64,000 nucleotides of DNA, from contig PHDC01000001.1 in NCBI GenBank assembly GCA_002842515.1, positions 806,001 through 870,000 of the forward strand. The letters are read 5' to 3'. This document shows, piece by piece, positions 34,925-43,130 of the stretch. Under the pieces are notes generated by a model. The model had not been told where the DNA came from. It ran no database searches and saw nothing but the letters and a program-made list of their open reading frames with translations. Within the stretch, counting starts at the first letter, position 1; each line of letters begins with the position of its first letter. The translations under genes were made by a program, and so were the position numbers. The stretch is from Bacteroidetes bacterium HGW-Bacteroidetes-5 (GTDB lineage: Bacteria > Bacteroidota > Bacteroidia > Bacteroidales > UBA932).

Positions 34925-36211
34925 TTATTTCCCGCTCATAGCTGCCTGCCTTTTATGGGGCGGTCCAAGTGATGCTATTGATATAACATTTACACCATCG
35001 GGTCTGGTATAGCTCATTCCGGACCCGGTGATTATATTCAATGATGCTGGTCTGATAGATTTTGTTGAGTCAATTACATTGCTAAAATTCAATAAATTAA
35101 CGGCTGCCTCATCGTGCATTCCTATTCCGAGTTTAACTTCAAACGCAGCCCAGGCACCACCACTTTGCTGAACAACAGCATCTATCTCCAAACCAGTAGA
35201 ATCACGGTAATGATAAACCTGGGCATCATTGGCACGGGCATACATTTTCAACTCGTGATAAACAAGTGACTCAAATAAAAACCCACAAAACTTAAGATCT
35301 TTCATCAAAGCTTCTTTTGTGTGTTTCAAAGCGGCAATAGCAAGAGAGACATCACAAAAATGACGTTTCGGAGATTTTCGCAGCGAATTTGCCGATCTTA
35401 TATGTGTATTAAAGGCCGGTTGCTCTTCAAAAATCATTAATCTTGATAGTGCATCCAGATATTCAATTATAGTCGGACGGGAAACATCGGCATCTTCCAC
35501 CGTTTTAATATCTTTCTCCAGCGTGCTGTTATCTACAAGGGTTGCTACATTCCTGGCAACTGAACGAAGTAACGACCTTACTTTTTGCGGATCCCTCTTT
35601 ACATAGGAAACCCTGCTCATATCTATATCAGCCAGTAAATCAATATAACTCCTGTTTAATAAAATAGCATCCTCAAGAGAAACATTAATCAAAGCAGGCC
35701 ATCCACCTTTGATCATACGCTCGATTATCAATTCAACGGAAAGTTCAACTTCAATAAACGGAAAAGACTTGCCAACAAGGATTTTACTCATACTTAACTG
35801 CCCAGAAGAGTATCCCATCTCTTGCCACGACATTGTTTGCATTTCGACAATTGTAAACCGCCCGGCCCCACTGTGCAATTTTATCTCTTCATCGGGATTT
35901 GCCGAACCTGTAAGAATAAATTGCCCCTTACTCTTTCTCTCATCAACCTCGTGACGAACATAATTCCACAATTTAGGTTGTTCCTGCCATTCATCCAGCA
36001 ACCTAGGAGTCTCTCCCGTTAACAAAATTTTGGGATCAATACCCATTATTATAGGAACCTGCTCATCTCTGTCTACCTGCAAAATGCTCTTTGCAAATTG
36101 CTTAGCCGTCTCTGTCTTGCCGCACGACTTAGGACCTTTTATCAATAGAGCACCCGAAGCACGCAATTTGCTCTCAATTTCTGATTCAACAATTCTGTGA
36201 AGGTATGTCAT
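34925..36211 (-). CDS. AAA_14/DUF4143 ATPase
   Basis: 428 residues. An N-terminal AAA_14 domain has Walker A IKGPKSCGKTETA (about residues 24-36), RLLDEWQEQPKLWNYVR as the Walker B region and TGSANP as a sensor; the C-terminal DUF4143 part contains the PD-(D/E)XK-like YRDSTGLEIDAVVQ...WAAFEVKLG. This family is widespread and often multi-copy in Bacteroidota and archaea; its function is unsettled. The gene is solitary. Its 3' end together with the flanking repeats is duplicated at 36473-36744, so the gene lies between long direct repeats, which would let it be lost or amplified by recombination. Confidence 0.8.
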   Translation of the reverse strand: MTYLHRIVESEIESKLRASGALLIKGPKSCGKTETAKQFAKSILQVDRDEQVPIIMGIDPKILLTGETPRLLDEWQEQPKLWNYVRHEVDERKSKGQFILTGSANPDEEIKLHSGAGRFTIVEMQTMSWQEMGYSSGQLSMSKILVGKSFPFIEVELSVELIIERMIKGGWPALINVSLEDAILLNRSYIDLLADIDMSRVSYVKRDPQKVRSLLRSVARNVATLVDNSTLEKDIKTVEDADVSRPTIIEYLDALSRLMIFEEQPAFNTHIRSANSLRKSPKRHFCDVSLAIAALKHTKEALMKDLKFCGFLFESLVYHELKMYARANDAQVYHYRDSTGLEIDAVVQQSGGAWAAFEVKLGIGMHDEAAVNLLNFSNVIDSTKSIRPASLNIITGSGMSYTRPDGVNVISIASLGPPHKRQAAMSGK

Positions 36212-36244
36212 TGGTCAAATATTGATTAAAGATATAAAAATAAA

Positions 36245-36308
36245 GTCATTTTACAAAATATTGTGATTTCATTTTACAGATTGACAAGATTTCATTTTAC
36301 AGATTGAC
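36245..36308 (-). promoter_or_regulatory. Tandem operator-like repeats upstream of the AAA_14 ATPase
   Basis: GATTTCATTTTACAGATTGA occurs at 36265-36284 and again at 36288-36307 (period 23), and a third TCATTTTACA core is at 36246-36255. Read on the minus strand these are TGTAAAATGA boxes lying 35-100 bases before the ATPase start, in the place of a promoter and operator. Confidence 0.45.
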
Positions 36309-36336
36309 GTAAACTTTGGCAGTGTTTAGTGCGCAA

Positions 36337-36468
36337 TTTGAACTGGCAGTGTTCTGCGAAACAAGTTGTTTTTTAAGTACTTGCAAAAATGGATTCTGGC
36401 AATATAGAAAAACGCAAATTTTAACATATTAGTATCCAGGCAGATACACAAAAGACTGCCAGTTCAAA
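36337..36468. repeat. ~132-bp element with 14-bp perfect terminal inverted repeats (E3)
   Basis: TTTGAACTGGCAGT (36337-36350) is perfectly inverted at ACTGCCAGTTCAAA (36455-36468). The size and an inner AAACGCAAA box resemble the elements at 34781 and 36562, although the termini differ. It may be a second family of the same kind of non-coding mobile element. Confidence 0.6.
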
Positions 36469-36481
36469 AAATAACACACCT

Positions 36482-36561
36482 GCGAAGCAGACCACATAAC
36501 TGCGAAGCAGATAACACACCTGCGAAGCAGACCACATAACTGCGAAGCAGACCAATTGATT
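36482..36561. repeat. Second array of four 20-bp GCGAAGC units
   Basis: Four units of the same 20-base repeat as at 34621-34780, in the same order of variants and ending in the same CCAATTGATT unit. It precedes the second inverted-repeat element, so array plus element are copied together. Confidence 0.8.
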
Positions 36562-36680
36562 CCTGGGAGTTTTTTACAACTTGCGGGTATTTAATGAGAT
36601 CGATTTTTCAAAAACACATTAAACGCAAAGTCTCTCAGGCTAAAACGCATATAAACAAGTAAATGTAAAAAACTCCCAGG
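36562..36680. repeat. ~119-bp element with terminal inverted repeats (E4)
   Basis: A near-identical second copy of 34781-34899 with the same 17-base termini. It is followed at 36681-36744 by a copy of the sequence 34900-34963, which includes the last ~13 codons of the AAA_14 ATPase gene. Confidence 0.75.
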
Positions 36681-36773
36681 GAGTTATTTGCCCGTGCTTT
36701 AACGGTTATTTCCCGCTCATAGCTGCCTGCCTTTTATGGGGCGGCTGGCAAAGTTGTCATAAAAATGTATCTT

Positions 36774-36781
36774 TATATTTG
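36774..36781 (+). promoter_or_regulatory. Bacteroidota-type -7 box (TATATTTG) for the isochorismatase-like gene
   Basis: TATATTTG fits the TAnnTTTG consensus and lies 15 bases before the ATG at 36797; a TTG about 17 bases further upstream could be the -33 element. The promoter starts just beyond the end of the duplicated block. Confidence 0.5.
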
Positions 36782-36796
36782 TAATTACGAGAAAAT

Positions 36797-37441
36797 ATGA
36801 AGAAAATAGTCATCTTAATCCTCTTGTTGGCGCAAGTATTTGGTGTTTCAAGAGCCGCTCAAAAGGCAGATACCGAAAAGGCAGATACCGAAAAGGCAGA
36901 TACCATAAAGACAGCCCTTCTTATAGTTGATATCCAGCATTTCTATTTTCCGGGAGATGGGCCGGGTCTTGTGAATGTTCATCAGGCAGCGATTGCTGCT
37001 GGTAAAGTTCTCAAAGTATTCCGGGATAGGAATCTTACCGTTGTTCACGTGAGGCATCAGGCCTCGAAAGGGTTTGAGATTCACAGCAGCGTAGAGCCTC
37101 TCTCCGGCGAGAAGGTGATTACAAAAAAGGAGGTAAACAGTTTTCAGGGAACAGATCTGCTTGAATATCTCAAACAGAACAAGATAACACGGCTTGTGGT
37201 TATCGGGATGCAAACCCATATGTGCCTGGAGGCGGCGGTGAGGGCTGGTCACGATTTTGGTTTTCAATGCATTGTAATCAAGGATGCCTGTGCTACCAAA
37301 GATCTCAAATTTGACGGTAAGGTAATTGCTGCAGATGATGTGCATAACAGTACTTTTGCTACTCTTACGGCCGGGGGCTACTCCAAAGTAATTAATCTTG
37401 AGGAATTTACAAATGAGCCGGATAAATATATAACAAAATGA
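36797..37441 (+). CDS. Exported isochorismatase-like cysteine hydrolase
   Basis: 214 residues with a signal peptide (MKKIVILILLLAQVFGVSRA). The mature N-terminus has three near-identical five-residue repeats (KADTE) coded by a 15-bp tandem repeat. The catalytic set of the isochorismatase/nicotinamidase family is visible: Asp in LLIVDIQHFYF, a Lys in KKEVNSF and the nucleophile Cys in GMQTHMCLEAAVRAG. Such enzymes hydrolyse amides or vinyl ethers; export is unusual but occurs in Bacteroidota. It is followed 30 bases later by a YciI-like exported protein, probably in one transcript. Confidence 0.8.
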   Translation: MKKIVILILLLAQVFGVSRAAQKADTEKADTEKADTIKTALLIVDIQHFYFPGDGPGLVNVHQAAIAAGKVLKVFRDRNLTVVHVRHQASKGFEIHSSVEPLSGEKVITKKEVNSFQGTDLLEYLKQNKITRLVVIGMQTHMCLEAAVRAGHDFGFQCIVIKDACATKDLKFDGKVIAADDVHNSTFATLTAGGYSKVINLEEFTNEPDKYITK

Positions 37442-37471
37442 TGATATTAAACTCAATCTAAAAGTAATACA

Positions 37472-37933
37472 ATGAAAACAACAGTATTAACAATAATTTC
37501 ACTATTAATCATCTCTATGGCGTTTAGCCAGACCGCAAATAATCAGAATTTTGATTCTGAGTTGGCAAAAAAATTGGGTGCAGATGATTACGGGATGAAG
37601 AGTTATATTTTTGTAATTCTCAAGACCGGCAGCAATACTACAACCGACAAAAAATTCATTGACAGCTGCTTTGCCGGGCATATGAGCAATATGGGCAAAA
37701 TGGTTGAGGCCGGGAAACTGGTTGTTGCAGGGCCTATTGGGAAGAACGAGAAGAGTTACAGGGGGATATTCATTCTTAACGCAAAGGATTTTGAGGAAGC
37801 AAAAGAGCTTCTAAAAGGTGATCCTGCCGTAAAAGAGAAATTGCTGGAAGCAGAGCTCTTTAATTGGTACGGCTCTGCCGCTCTCCCACTCTACCTGGAA
37901 GCGGTTGACAAAATCCAGAAGACAAAACGCTAG
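37472..37933 (+). CDS. Exported YciI-like protein
   Basis: 153 residues with a signal peptide (LTIISLLIISMAFSQ). The mature domain has the YciI fold: YIFVILKTGSN, FAGHMSNMGKMVEAGKLVVAGPI (the His in this block is the conserved one) and the GIFILNAKDFEEAKELLKGDP segment. YciI-like proteins are small ferredoxin-like-fold proteins with possible enzymatic roles; none is proven for the exported kind. It lies between the isochorismatase-like gene and a tandem repeat. Confidence 0.75.
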   Translation: MKTTVLTIISLLIISMAFSQTANNQNFDSELAKKLGADDYGMKSYIFVILKTGSNTTTDKKFIDSCFAGHMSNMGKMVEAGKLVVAGPIGKNEKSYRGIFILNAKDFEEAKELLKGDPAVKEKLLEAELFNWYGSAALPLYLEAVDKIQKTKR

Positions 37934-38036
37934 AGCAAAGCTCTAAAACAAAATGTTAAACAGAATGCTCTAAGACTAAACGCTAGAGCGAAGCTTTAAG
38001 ACAAAAAGTTAAACAGAATGCTCTAAAACAAAACTC
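37928..38036. repeat. Two tandem 53-bp repeats
   Basis: Two copies with period 53 start with CGCTAGAGC at 37928 and 37981 and contain GTTAAACAGAATGCTCTAA. Copy 1 carries the hairpin AGAGC-AAA-GCTCT and copy 2 AGAGCGAAGCTTT, again a G-C-R-A-A-G-C core. The copies begin within the end of the YciI-like gene. Confidence 0.65.
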
Positions 38037-38053
38037 TATAGATAAACTTCAAT

Positions 38054-39568
38054 ATGAAAAGCGGGCAATTGACAGGAATCGGGCAAATTATAGATATAAA
38101 GCAACTTATAAGCTTTGTAATTACTCCGGCGGTTATTTTGTGGATAATTTTATTTGTAGATTTTGTTCCGGATAATCCAAAGGTTACCTATGCGTTTTGC
38201 GTTGCGCTGCTTATGGCGGTCTGGTGGATAACGGAGGTGGTTCCGCTGGCGATTACTTCACTTTTGCCTGTTGCTCTCTTTCCGCTCTTTGGGATAATGG
38301 ATGGCAAAGCTGTATCTGCAACATACTTTAATGATGTTATCTTCCTCTTTATGGGGGGATTTTTGGTAGCGTTGGCAATGGAGCGGTGGAACCTGCACAA
38401 ACGGATTGCTCTCAAAATACTATCTGTGACCGGAGTGAGCCCCGCACGAATTCTTTTGGGATTTATGGCCTCATCCTTCTTTCTCTCAATGTGGATCTCC
38501 AACACTGCAACTGTGATGATGATGATCCCGATTGTTACGTCAATAATCCGGCAGCTGGACGACTATATGAACAATAAAAGCAGCACCAAATTTAGCGTGG
38601 GTCTATTGCTGGGTATAGCATACAGCGCATCTATCGGAGGTATGGCAACACTGGTGGGCACCCCTCCCAACCTCTCCCTGGTGAGAATCTTCACAATCTA
38701 CTTTCCAAATCTGCCCGAGATCTCCTTCTCGGGATGGATAATTTTTGCTCTGCCGGTCTCGCTTATCCTTTTCGCGATTACCTGGGGATATCTCTTTATG
38801 AGTTTCAAACCCAAAAAAGAGGAGTGGATAGAGATAGATAAGAACACTTTTCACAATCTGCTTAAAGGTATGGGGAGAACAAGCTTTGAGGAGAAGTTTG
38901 TCTTTGTGATATTTGGCCTGCTTGCAGCTCTTTGGATTTTCCGTGCAGATCTCAGTTTTGGCAGATTTGTGATTCCGGGATGGGGTGGAATCTTCCCGAC
39001 TGCTTCGTTTATAAATGACGGAACTGTGGCAATATTTATGGCTTTAATCCTCTTCCTGGTCCCATCACGCAGTGAAAAGGGGGCTAAACTATTGGATTGG
39101 GCCACAGCATCGAAGCTCCCCTGGCACATACTACTGCTATTTGGCGGTGGGTTTGCCCTGGCCACCGGGTTCAAAGAGTCCGGGTTATCGCTCTGGTTTG
39201 GCAGCCAGCTTGCAGGAGTGGCCTCGCTCCACCCTATTGTGATTATTCTGGTTATATCTCTGATAATAACATTTCTCACAGAGCTCACATCCAACACCGC
39301 CACAACAGAGATGATACTTCCCATACTCGCGGGAATTGCCATAACCACAAATATCAACCCGCTGTTGCTAATGATTCCGGCAACAATGTCTGCCTCAATG
39401 GCCTTTATGCTGCCGGTTGCCACTCCGCCAAATGCCATAATATTTGGGACTTCCCGCATAAGTGTAGGGCAGATGGCAAAAACGGGGCTATTTCTCAATC
39501 TGGTTGGTGCAGTAGTTATCACTGCAATGATGTATCTTTGGGGAAGTTTTGTCTTTAATATTAATTAA
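38054..39568 (+). CDS. DASS/SLC13-family sodium:carboxylate symporter
   Basis: 504 residues with about twelve hydrophobic segments. Both diagnostic SNT motifs are present, WISNTATVMMMIPI and ELTSNTATTEMILPI, which build the sodium and carboxylate sites of the divalent-anion:Na+ symporters. The expected substrates are C4-dicarboxylates, citrate-like acids or sulfate; the sequence does not decide. It is an inner-membrane importer. The gene is nine bases upstream of an SMR exporter gene. Confidence 0.85.
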   Translation: MKSGQLTGIGQIIDIKQLISFVITPAVILWIILFVDFVPDNPKVTYAFCVALLMAVWWITEVVPLAITSLLPVALFPLFGIMDGKAVSATYFNDVIFLFMGGFLVALAMERWNLHKRIALKILSVTGVSPARILLGFMASSFFLSMWISNTATVMMMIPIVTSIIRQLDDYMNNKSSTKFSVGLLLGIAYSASIGGMATLVGTPPNLSLVRIFTIYFPNLPEISFSGWIIFALPVSLILFAITWGYLFMSFKPKKEEWIEIDKNTFHNLLKGMGRTSFEEKFVFVIFGLLAALWIFRADLSFGRFVIPGWGGIFPTASFINDGTVAIFMALILFLVPSRSEKGAKLLDWATASKLPWHILLLFGGGFALATGFKESGLSLWFGSQLAGVASLHPIVIILVISLIITFLTELTSNTATTEMILPILAGIAITTNINPLLLMIPATMSASMAFMLPVATPPNAIIFGTSRISVGQMAKTGLFLNLVGAVVITAMMYLWGSFVFNIN

Positions 39569-39577
39569 GATTTAGTA

Positions 39578-39904
39578 ATGAGCTGGGTAATACTTGTAAT
39601 TGCGGGATTTTTTGAGACCGGGTTTGCCTTTTGTCTGGGTAAGGCCAAAGAGGCCACCGGAGCGGCAACTATCTACTGGTATGCAGGGTTTGTGATTTGT
39701 CTGGCAATAAGTATGATCCTGCTGGTACGGGCCACCCGGGAGCTCCCGATAGGTACCGCCTATGCAGTTTGGACAGGCATCGGCGCAGTGGGGACAGTTC
39801 TTATCGGAATCTTTGTATTCAAAGAGCCCTCGCACTTCTGGAGAATATTTTTTATTGTAACACTTATCGCCTCAATTGTAGGGCTAAAATTTGTCACCCG
39901 GTAA
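39578..39904 (+). CDS. SMR-family exporter, Gdx/SugE type
   Basis: 108 residues and four transmembrane helices. The conserved membrane Glu is in AGFFETGFAF, and the ELPIGTAYAVWTGIGAVGTVL block is the signature of the SMR family; the WTGIGAVG form is closest to the SugE/Gdx (guanidinium exporter) subtype. Members are antiparallel homodimers that swap protons for cations. No guanidine riboswitch is recognisable upstream, where only nine bases separate it from the transporter gene. Confidence 0.8.
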   Translation: MSWVILVIAGFFETGFAFCLGKAKEATGAATIYWYAGFVICLAISMILLVRATRELPIGTAYAVWTGIGAVGTVLIGIFVFKEPSHFWRIFFIVTLIASIVGLKFVTR

Positions 39905-39924
39905 CACTAAACAACCTTATCTAA

Positions 39925-41043
39925 ATGAAATCTTTCGGCAACACTCTCAATCTACTCACAGCAATTTTGATCTTAACGCTGGCAGGCAGCTGCACCAAAG
40001 AGGGTTCGCAACAGTCCGGGGCTATGCTCCCTCAAGTTGAGACCACAAGTGTAACAAACATCACTGCAACGACAGCCCAGACAGGGGGTGGTGTTAGCGA
40101 TGACGGCGGCTCTGCGGTAACTGCACGCGGGGTTTGCTGGGGAACATCTCCAATGCCCACAACTTCAAGTTCAAAGAGTGCAGATGGTGTCGGAAAGGGG
40201 GGCTGGATAAGCAATCTTAGCGGGCTCACTGCCGGCACAACATACTTTGTAAGGGCATACGCAGTTAACCAAAAAGGGACATCATACGGTAATCAGCTCA
40301 CCTTCACTACTGCATCTGCAGATATTAAGTACGAGAAAAATGTACTTCTGGAGCAGTACACCGGCACCTGGTGCGGATACTGTACCAGAGCAATTGCTCA
40401 GATAGACTATCTGCTCCCTCTGGATAAAAAAGTTGTTCATATGGCTCTTCACCTAAACGATGTTATGACATTTAACCTCAACAGCTCTCTCTTCTCCTCA
40501 TTCGGGTTTACCGGTGTGCCCACTGTTCACGCAGACAGGGCCGCCACCTGGACGGGAAGCGTTAGCGTAATATCTGCAATGCACGCTCCTGCAAACGCGG
40601 GGCTGGCAATTGAGGTTCTCTCATCCGGCACAACAGTCACTGCAAATGTAAGGGTACAGTTTGGGACAAACTTCCCGGACGGAGTTAAATTATCTATCTA
40701 TCTTCTTGAGAGTGGAATAGTTGCTAACCAGAGTAACTATTACAATACCGACAACACCTCCCCTTTCTACAACAAAGGAAACCCTATTCCAAATTTTGTC
40801 CACAATAATGTTCTCACCAAAATCGGAACAGATATGTTTGGAGATCTTATCCCATCTGCAAGCGTAGGGGCTGGAAAAACCTATGCCAAAAGCGTTAATT
40901 TCACCAATATAGCATCAGACAAGATGAGCAAAATTAAGGTTGTGGCATTTGTGACCTACGCCGGCGGAGCGAACAACAAAAAGGTTGTAAACTGCATTGA
41001 GGGTTCAGTAGGTAATAACAAAGATTTTGTAGTAGCTAACTAG
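39925..41043 (+). CDS. Omp28-like lipoprotein with fibronectin-III-like domain and CxxC motif
   Basis: 372 residues with a lipoprotein signal (LTLAGSC). Residues ~35-130 are a Ser/Thr/Gly-rich Ig/FnIII-like domain (TTAQTGGGVSDDGGS, TYFVRAYAVNQKGTSYGNQL). The C-terminal ~240 residues match the Omp28-related family with a thioredoxin-like start, LEQYTGTWCGYCTRA; the WCxYC pair suggests a redox-active or structural disulfide. It is probably located on the outer membrane. Its 3' end overlaps by four bases the convergent gene at 41040. Confidence 0.75.
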   Translation: MKSFGNTLNLLTAILILTLAGSCTKEGSQQSGAMLPQVETTSVTNITATTAQTGGGVSDDGGSAVTARGVCWGTSPMPTTSSSKSADGVGKGGWISNLSGLTAGTTYFVRAYAVNQKGTSYGNQLTFTTASADIKYEKNVLLEQYTGTWCGYCTRAIAQIDYLLPLDKKVVHMALHLNDVMTFNLNSSLFSSFGFTGVPTVHADRAATWTGSVSVISAMHAPANAGLAIEVLSSGTTVTANVRVQFGTNFPDGVKLSIYLLESGIVANQSNYYNTDNTSPFYNKGNPIPNFVHNNVLTKIGTDMFGDLIPSASVGAGKTYAKSVNFTNIASDKMSKIKVVAFVTYAGGANNKKVVNCIEGSVGNNKDFVVAN

Positions 41044-42620
41044 AAATTTACATCCAGCTTGAGGTTGAACCCCTTGTAAGATGGCACCTTAAGGCAGATT
41101 CCCCCTGCACACATCAAACCCTCTCTTTGCCTTCCGTAACCTAAAGAGAGGCGCACATAGTTGTTTTTATATCCCAGCCCAACATTGTAGTAGTTGGCTT
41201 TGTTGCTGTAGCGGTAGTTAACCATATTGGATGCATACAGATTCAAATATGGTGCAAACCCAATCTCCACCAACCCGGCGATCCAGTTCCCCTCATCCTC
41301 TTTTGTCCACAGGTGTTGAGCCTCGCCCCTTAGAGATAACTTTCGGGAGGCTTTGTAGCTGATATCTGCAACCACAATGTTTGACCTCACAAAATCGTAG
41401 ACAGGCGCCTCGAGAGAGCCTTTGTCATACTGAATGTTGGCATAGGTGAGAACCGACTTTAGAGTGTTGCTCCACTTTTTTGAGATCTCTATGTTAAGAT
41501 CCTGAAAATAGAGTTTATCCCCTGCAGATATAAGACTCACTTCGTTGCTGTTACCGGTAGCTTTTAGATCTCTCACCTGTGAGAAGTTTACCCTTACAGA
41601 GGTGCCGTATTTACCCCCGGCAGCACTCCCCTTTTCAAATGTGTAGTTTACCTCCCCCTGCAGAGAGAACTCTTCGCCGGTTTGGGTAGAGTATGGGTAG
41701 ATGTTGGTGAGCATATAGGAGTGCTGCCTGGTGTTAGAGGGCAAGTAGTTGATTGTATTGTAGATATCGTTGGACTCCCGCTCATTGAGGAAGTTCATCT
41801 GCTTAAGAAAACGAAGGGAGAAAAAGAGTCCAAACCTGTTTTTAGTAAAGTTCCCGTTTAGCAGAAGTGACGAACCCTTTGTATGGCTGTAGTCGTTAAA
41901 CTCACTCGGGTCGGCAGATTTTACCACATACTCCCCATTCACATCCAGGCTCCCGGAGCTCAAAGATGCCCTCACACTTGTTGCAGTGACCATCTCCGGA
42001 AAATCTGTCAGAGGGCCGGTATATTTATCGAACTTGCTAACCACTCCGGCACCAAACCTTAGGCTGGCACTGGAGTTAAAAACTGTATCCACAACTATAT
42101 CTGCATCTACACCCCTCACATAGTTGGCGCTGTTCTCCAGAAACCTGCGTGGTTTACCGTAAACTCCGGTGATACGCAAAAATGAGAGCGGCCTGTAGAT
42201 AACCCTAAACCCATCCAGCGAGTTGTTTATTCCCAAATCTCTGTTCTCGTATGCCCTCAATATCAACCCGTTTCCAAACTGTTCGTAGAAATTCCCGACG
42301 GTAATATCAATTGAGTTCTTTGTGTAACGGAAAAATCTGTAGACAATTTTATCCCCCTCCAGCTGGTACGGGAACCCGGAGATAGGGGGCAGATATGCTT
42401 CATACTGCAACCCGGCAACAATACTCCCCTGGCTGTAGTTGAGCCTCAAAATGTTGTTGGAGGCAAAAGGGTCATTCGGCCTTATAAAGAGAATAGATCT
42501 GTCTGTTTGGTAGTAGTGGCTTGCAGATGAGAAGCTGCCCGAGAAGAGGCCTTTGTTTTGGGTGTGAGCCTGCGCAGCAAGCAGCAGAGCGACAGCGGTA
42601 ATAAATATCTTTCTACTCAT
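41040..42620 (-). CDS. Outer-membrane beta-barrel-like protein (DUF6029-like)
   Basis: 526 residues with a signal peptide ending near AAQAHTQ. Alternating hydrophobic/polar strands ending in aromatic residues run through the whole length (RLNYSQGSIVAGLQYEAYLP, VRLSLGYGRQREGL) and the protein ends in LDVNF, a typical barrel C-terminus. It is possibly a DUF6029 member. It overlaps the TlpA gene by eight bases, so the two are co-translated; a joint role in envelope redox or transport is only a guess. Confidence 0.6.
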   Translation of the reverse strand: MSRKIFITAVALLLAAQAHTQNKGLFSGSFSSASHYYQTDRSILFIRPNDPFASNNILRLNYSQGSIVAGLQYEAYLPPISGFPYQLEGDKIVYRFFRYTKNSIDITVGNFYEQFGNGLILRAYENRDLGINNSLDGFRVIYRPLSFLRITGVYGKPRRFLENSANYVRGVDADIVVDTVFNSSASLRFGAGVVSKFDKYTGPLTDFPEMVTATSVRASLSSGSLDVNGEYVVKSADPSEFNDYSHTKGSSLLLNGNFTKNRFGLFFSLRFLKQMNFLNERESNDIYNTINYLPSNTRQHSYMLTNIYPYSTQTGEEFSLQGEVNYTFEKGSAAGGKYGTSVRVNFSQVRDLKATGNSNEVSLISAGDKLYFQDLNIEISKKWSNTLKSVLTYANIQYDKGSLEAPVYDFVRSNIVVADISYKASRKLSLRGEAQHLWTKEDEGNWIAGLVEIGFAPYLNLYASNMVNYRYSNKANYYNVGLGYKNNYVRLSLGYGRQREGLMCAGGICLKVPSYKGFNLKLDVNF

Positions 42621-43104
42621 TTGAAATCTTTTTTAGCTCTTTGAAAAGGGTCTGCTCATCTCCGTTGATATAGCCGGAGTGCCTGTATTTTACAACTCCC
42701 GCACTGTTAAGAATAAATGTGAATGGCACCAGTGAGACATTCATCGCCTTCATTGCATCCTGGTTTTGGTCCAGCAGTACTTTAAAGGGCCACCCTTTTC
42801 CCTGTACAAAACTCTTTACCTTGGCTGCAGACCTTGAATCATCTATACTTATTGCAACAAATTCAAAATCTATCTCACCCTGCCAGGTCTCATACAGCTG
42901 GGCAACAGCCTCCAGCTCCTCTACACAGGGGTTGCACCAGGTTGCCCAGAAAGATATTACAATGGGTTTGCCGGGTGATATTACATCCAATATTTTTACC
43001 TCTTTGCCCGAAAGACTCTTCAGGTAGCCGGGCGGCAGGCTTGTTTGGGCAAAACAAAATTGATAAAGCGTTAAAAAGACAATAATTAACGGGAATTTTC
43101 TCAT
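42613..43104 (-). CDS. TlpA-family thioredoxin
   Basis: 163 residues with a signal peptide (FLTLYQFCFAQ). A single thioredoxin domain has the active site SFWATWCNPCVEEL (CxxC) and the cis-Pro region VSLVPFTFILN. TlpA/ResA-type proteins act as periplasmic thiol reductants, for example in cytochrome maturation. It belongs to the minus-strand run that begins with the xanthine dehydrogenase-family genes and overlaps the barrel gene that follows. Confidence 0.85.
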   Translation of the reverse strand: MRKFPLIIVFLTLYQFCFAQTSLPPGYLKSLSGKEVKILDVISPGKPIVISFWATWCNPCVEELEAVAQLYETWQGEIDFEFVAISIDDSRSAAKVKSFVQGKGWPFKVLLDQNQDAMKAMNVSLVPFTFILNSAGVVKYRHSGYINGDEQTLFKELKKISNE

Positions 43105-43130
43105 AGTTGCGTGTATATACTAATTTGTGA

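Noticed and set aside
36848-37456. 202-codon minus-strand ORF
   Set aside because: Antisense to the isochorismatase-like gene, whose catalytic residues are intact.
38851-39522. 223-codon minus-strand ORF
   Set aside because: Antisense shadow of the well-supported DASS transporter.
39578-39904. Guanidine riboswitch in front of the SMR gene
   Set aside because: Only nine bases separate the stop of the transporter gene from this start, leaving no room for an aptamer.
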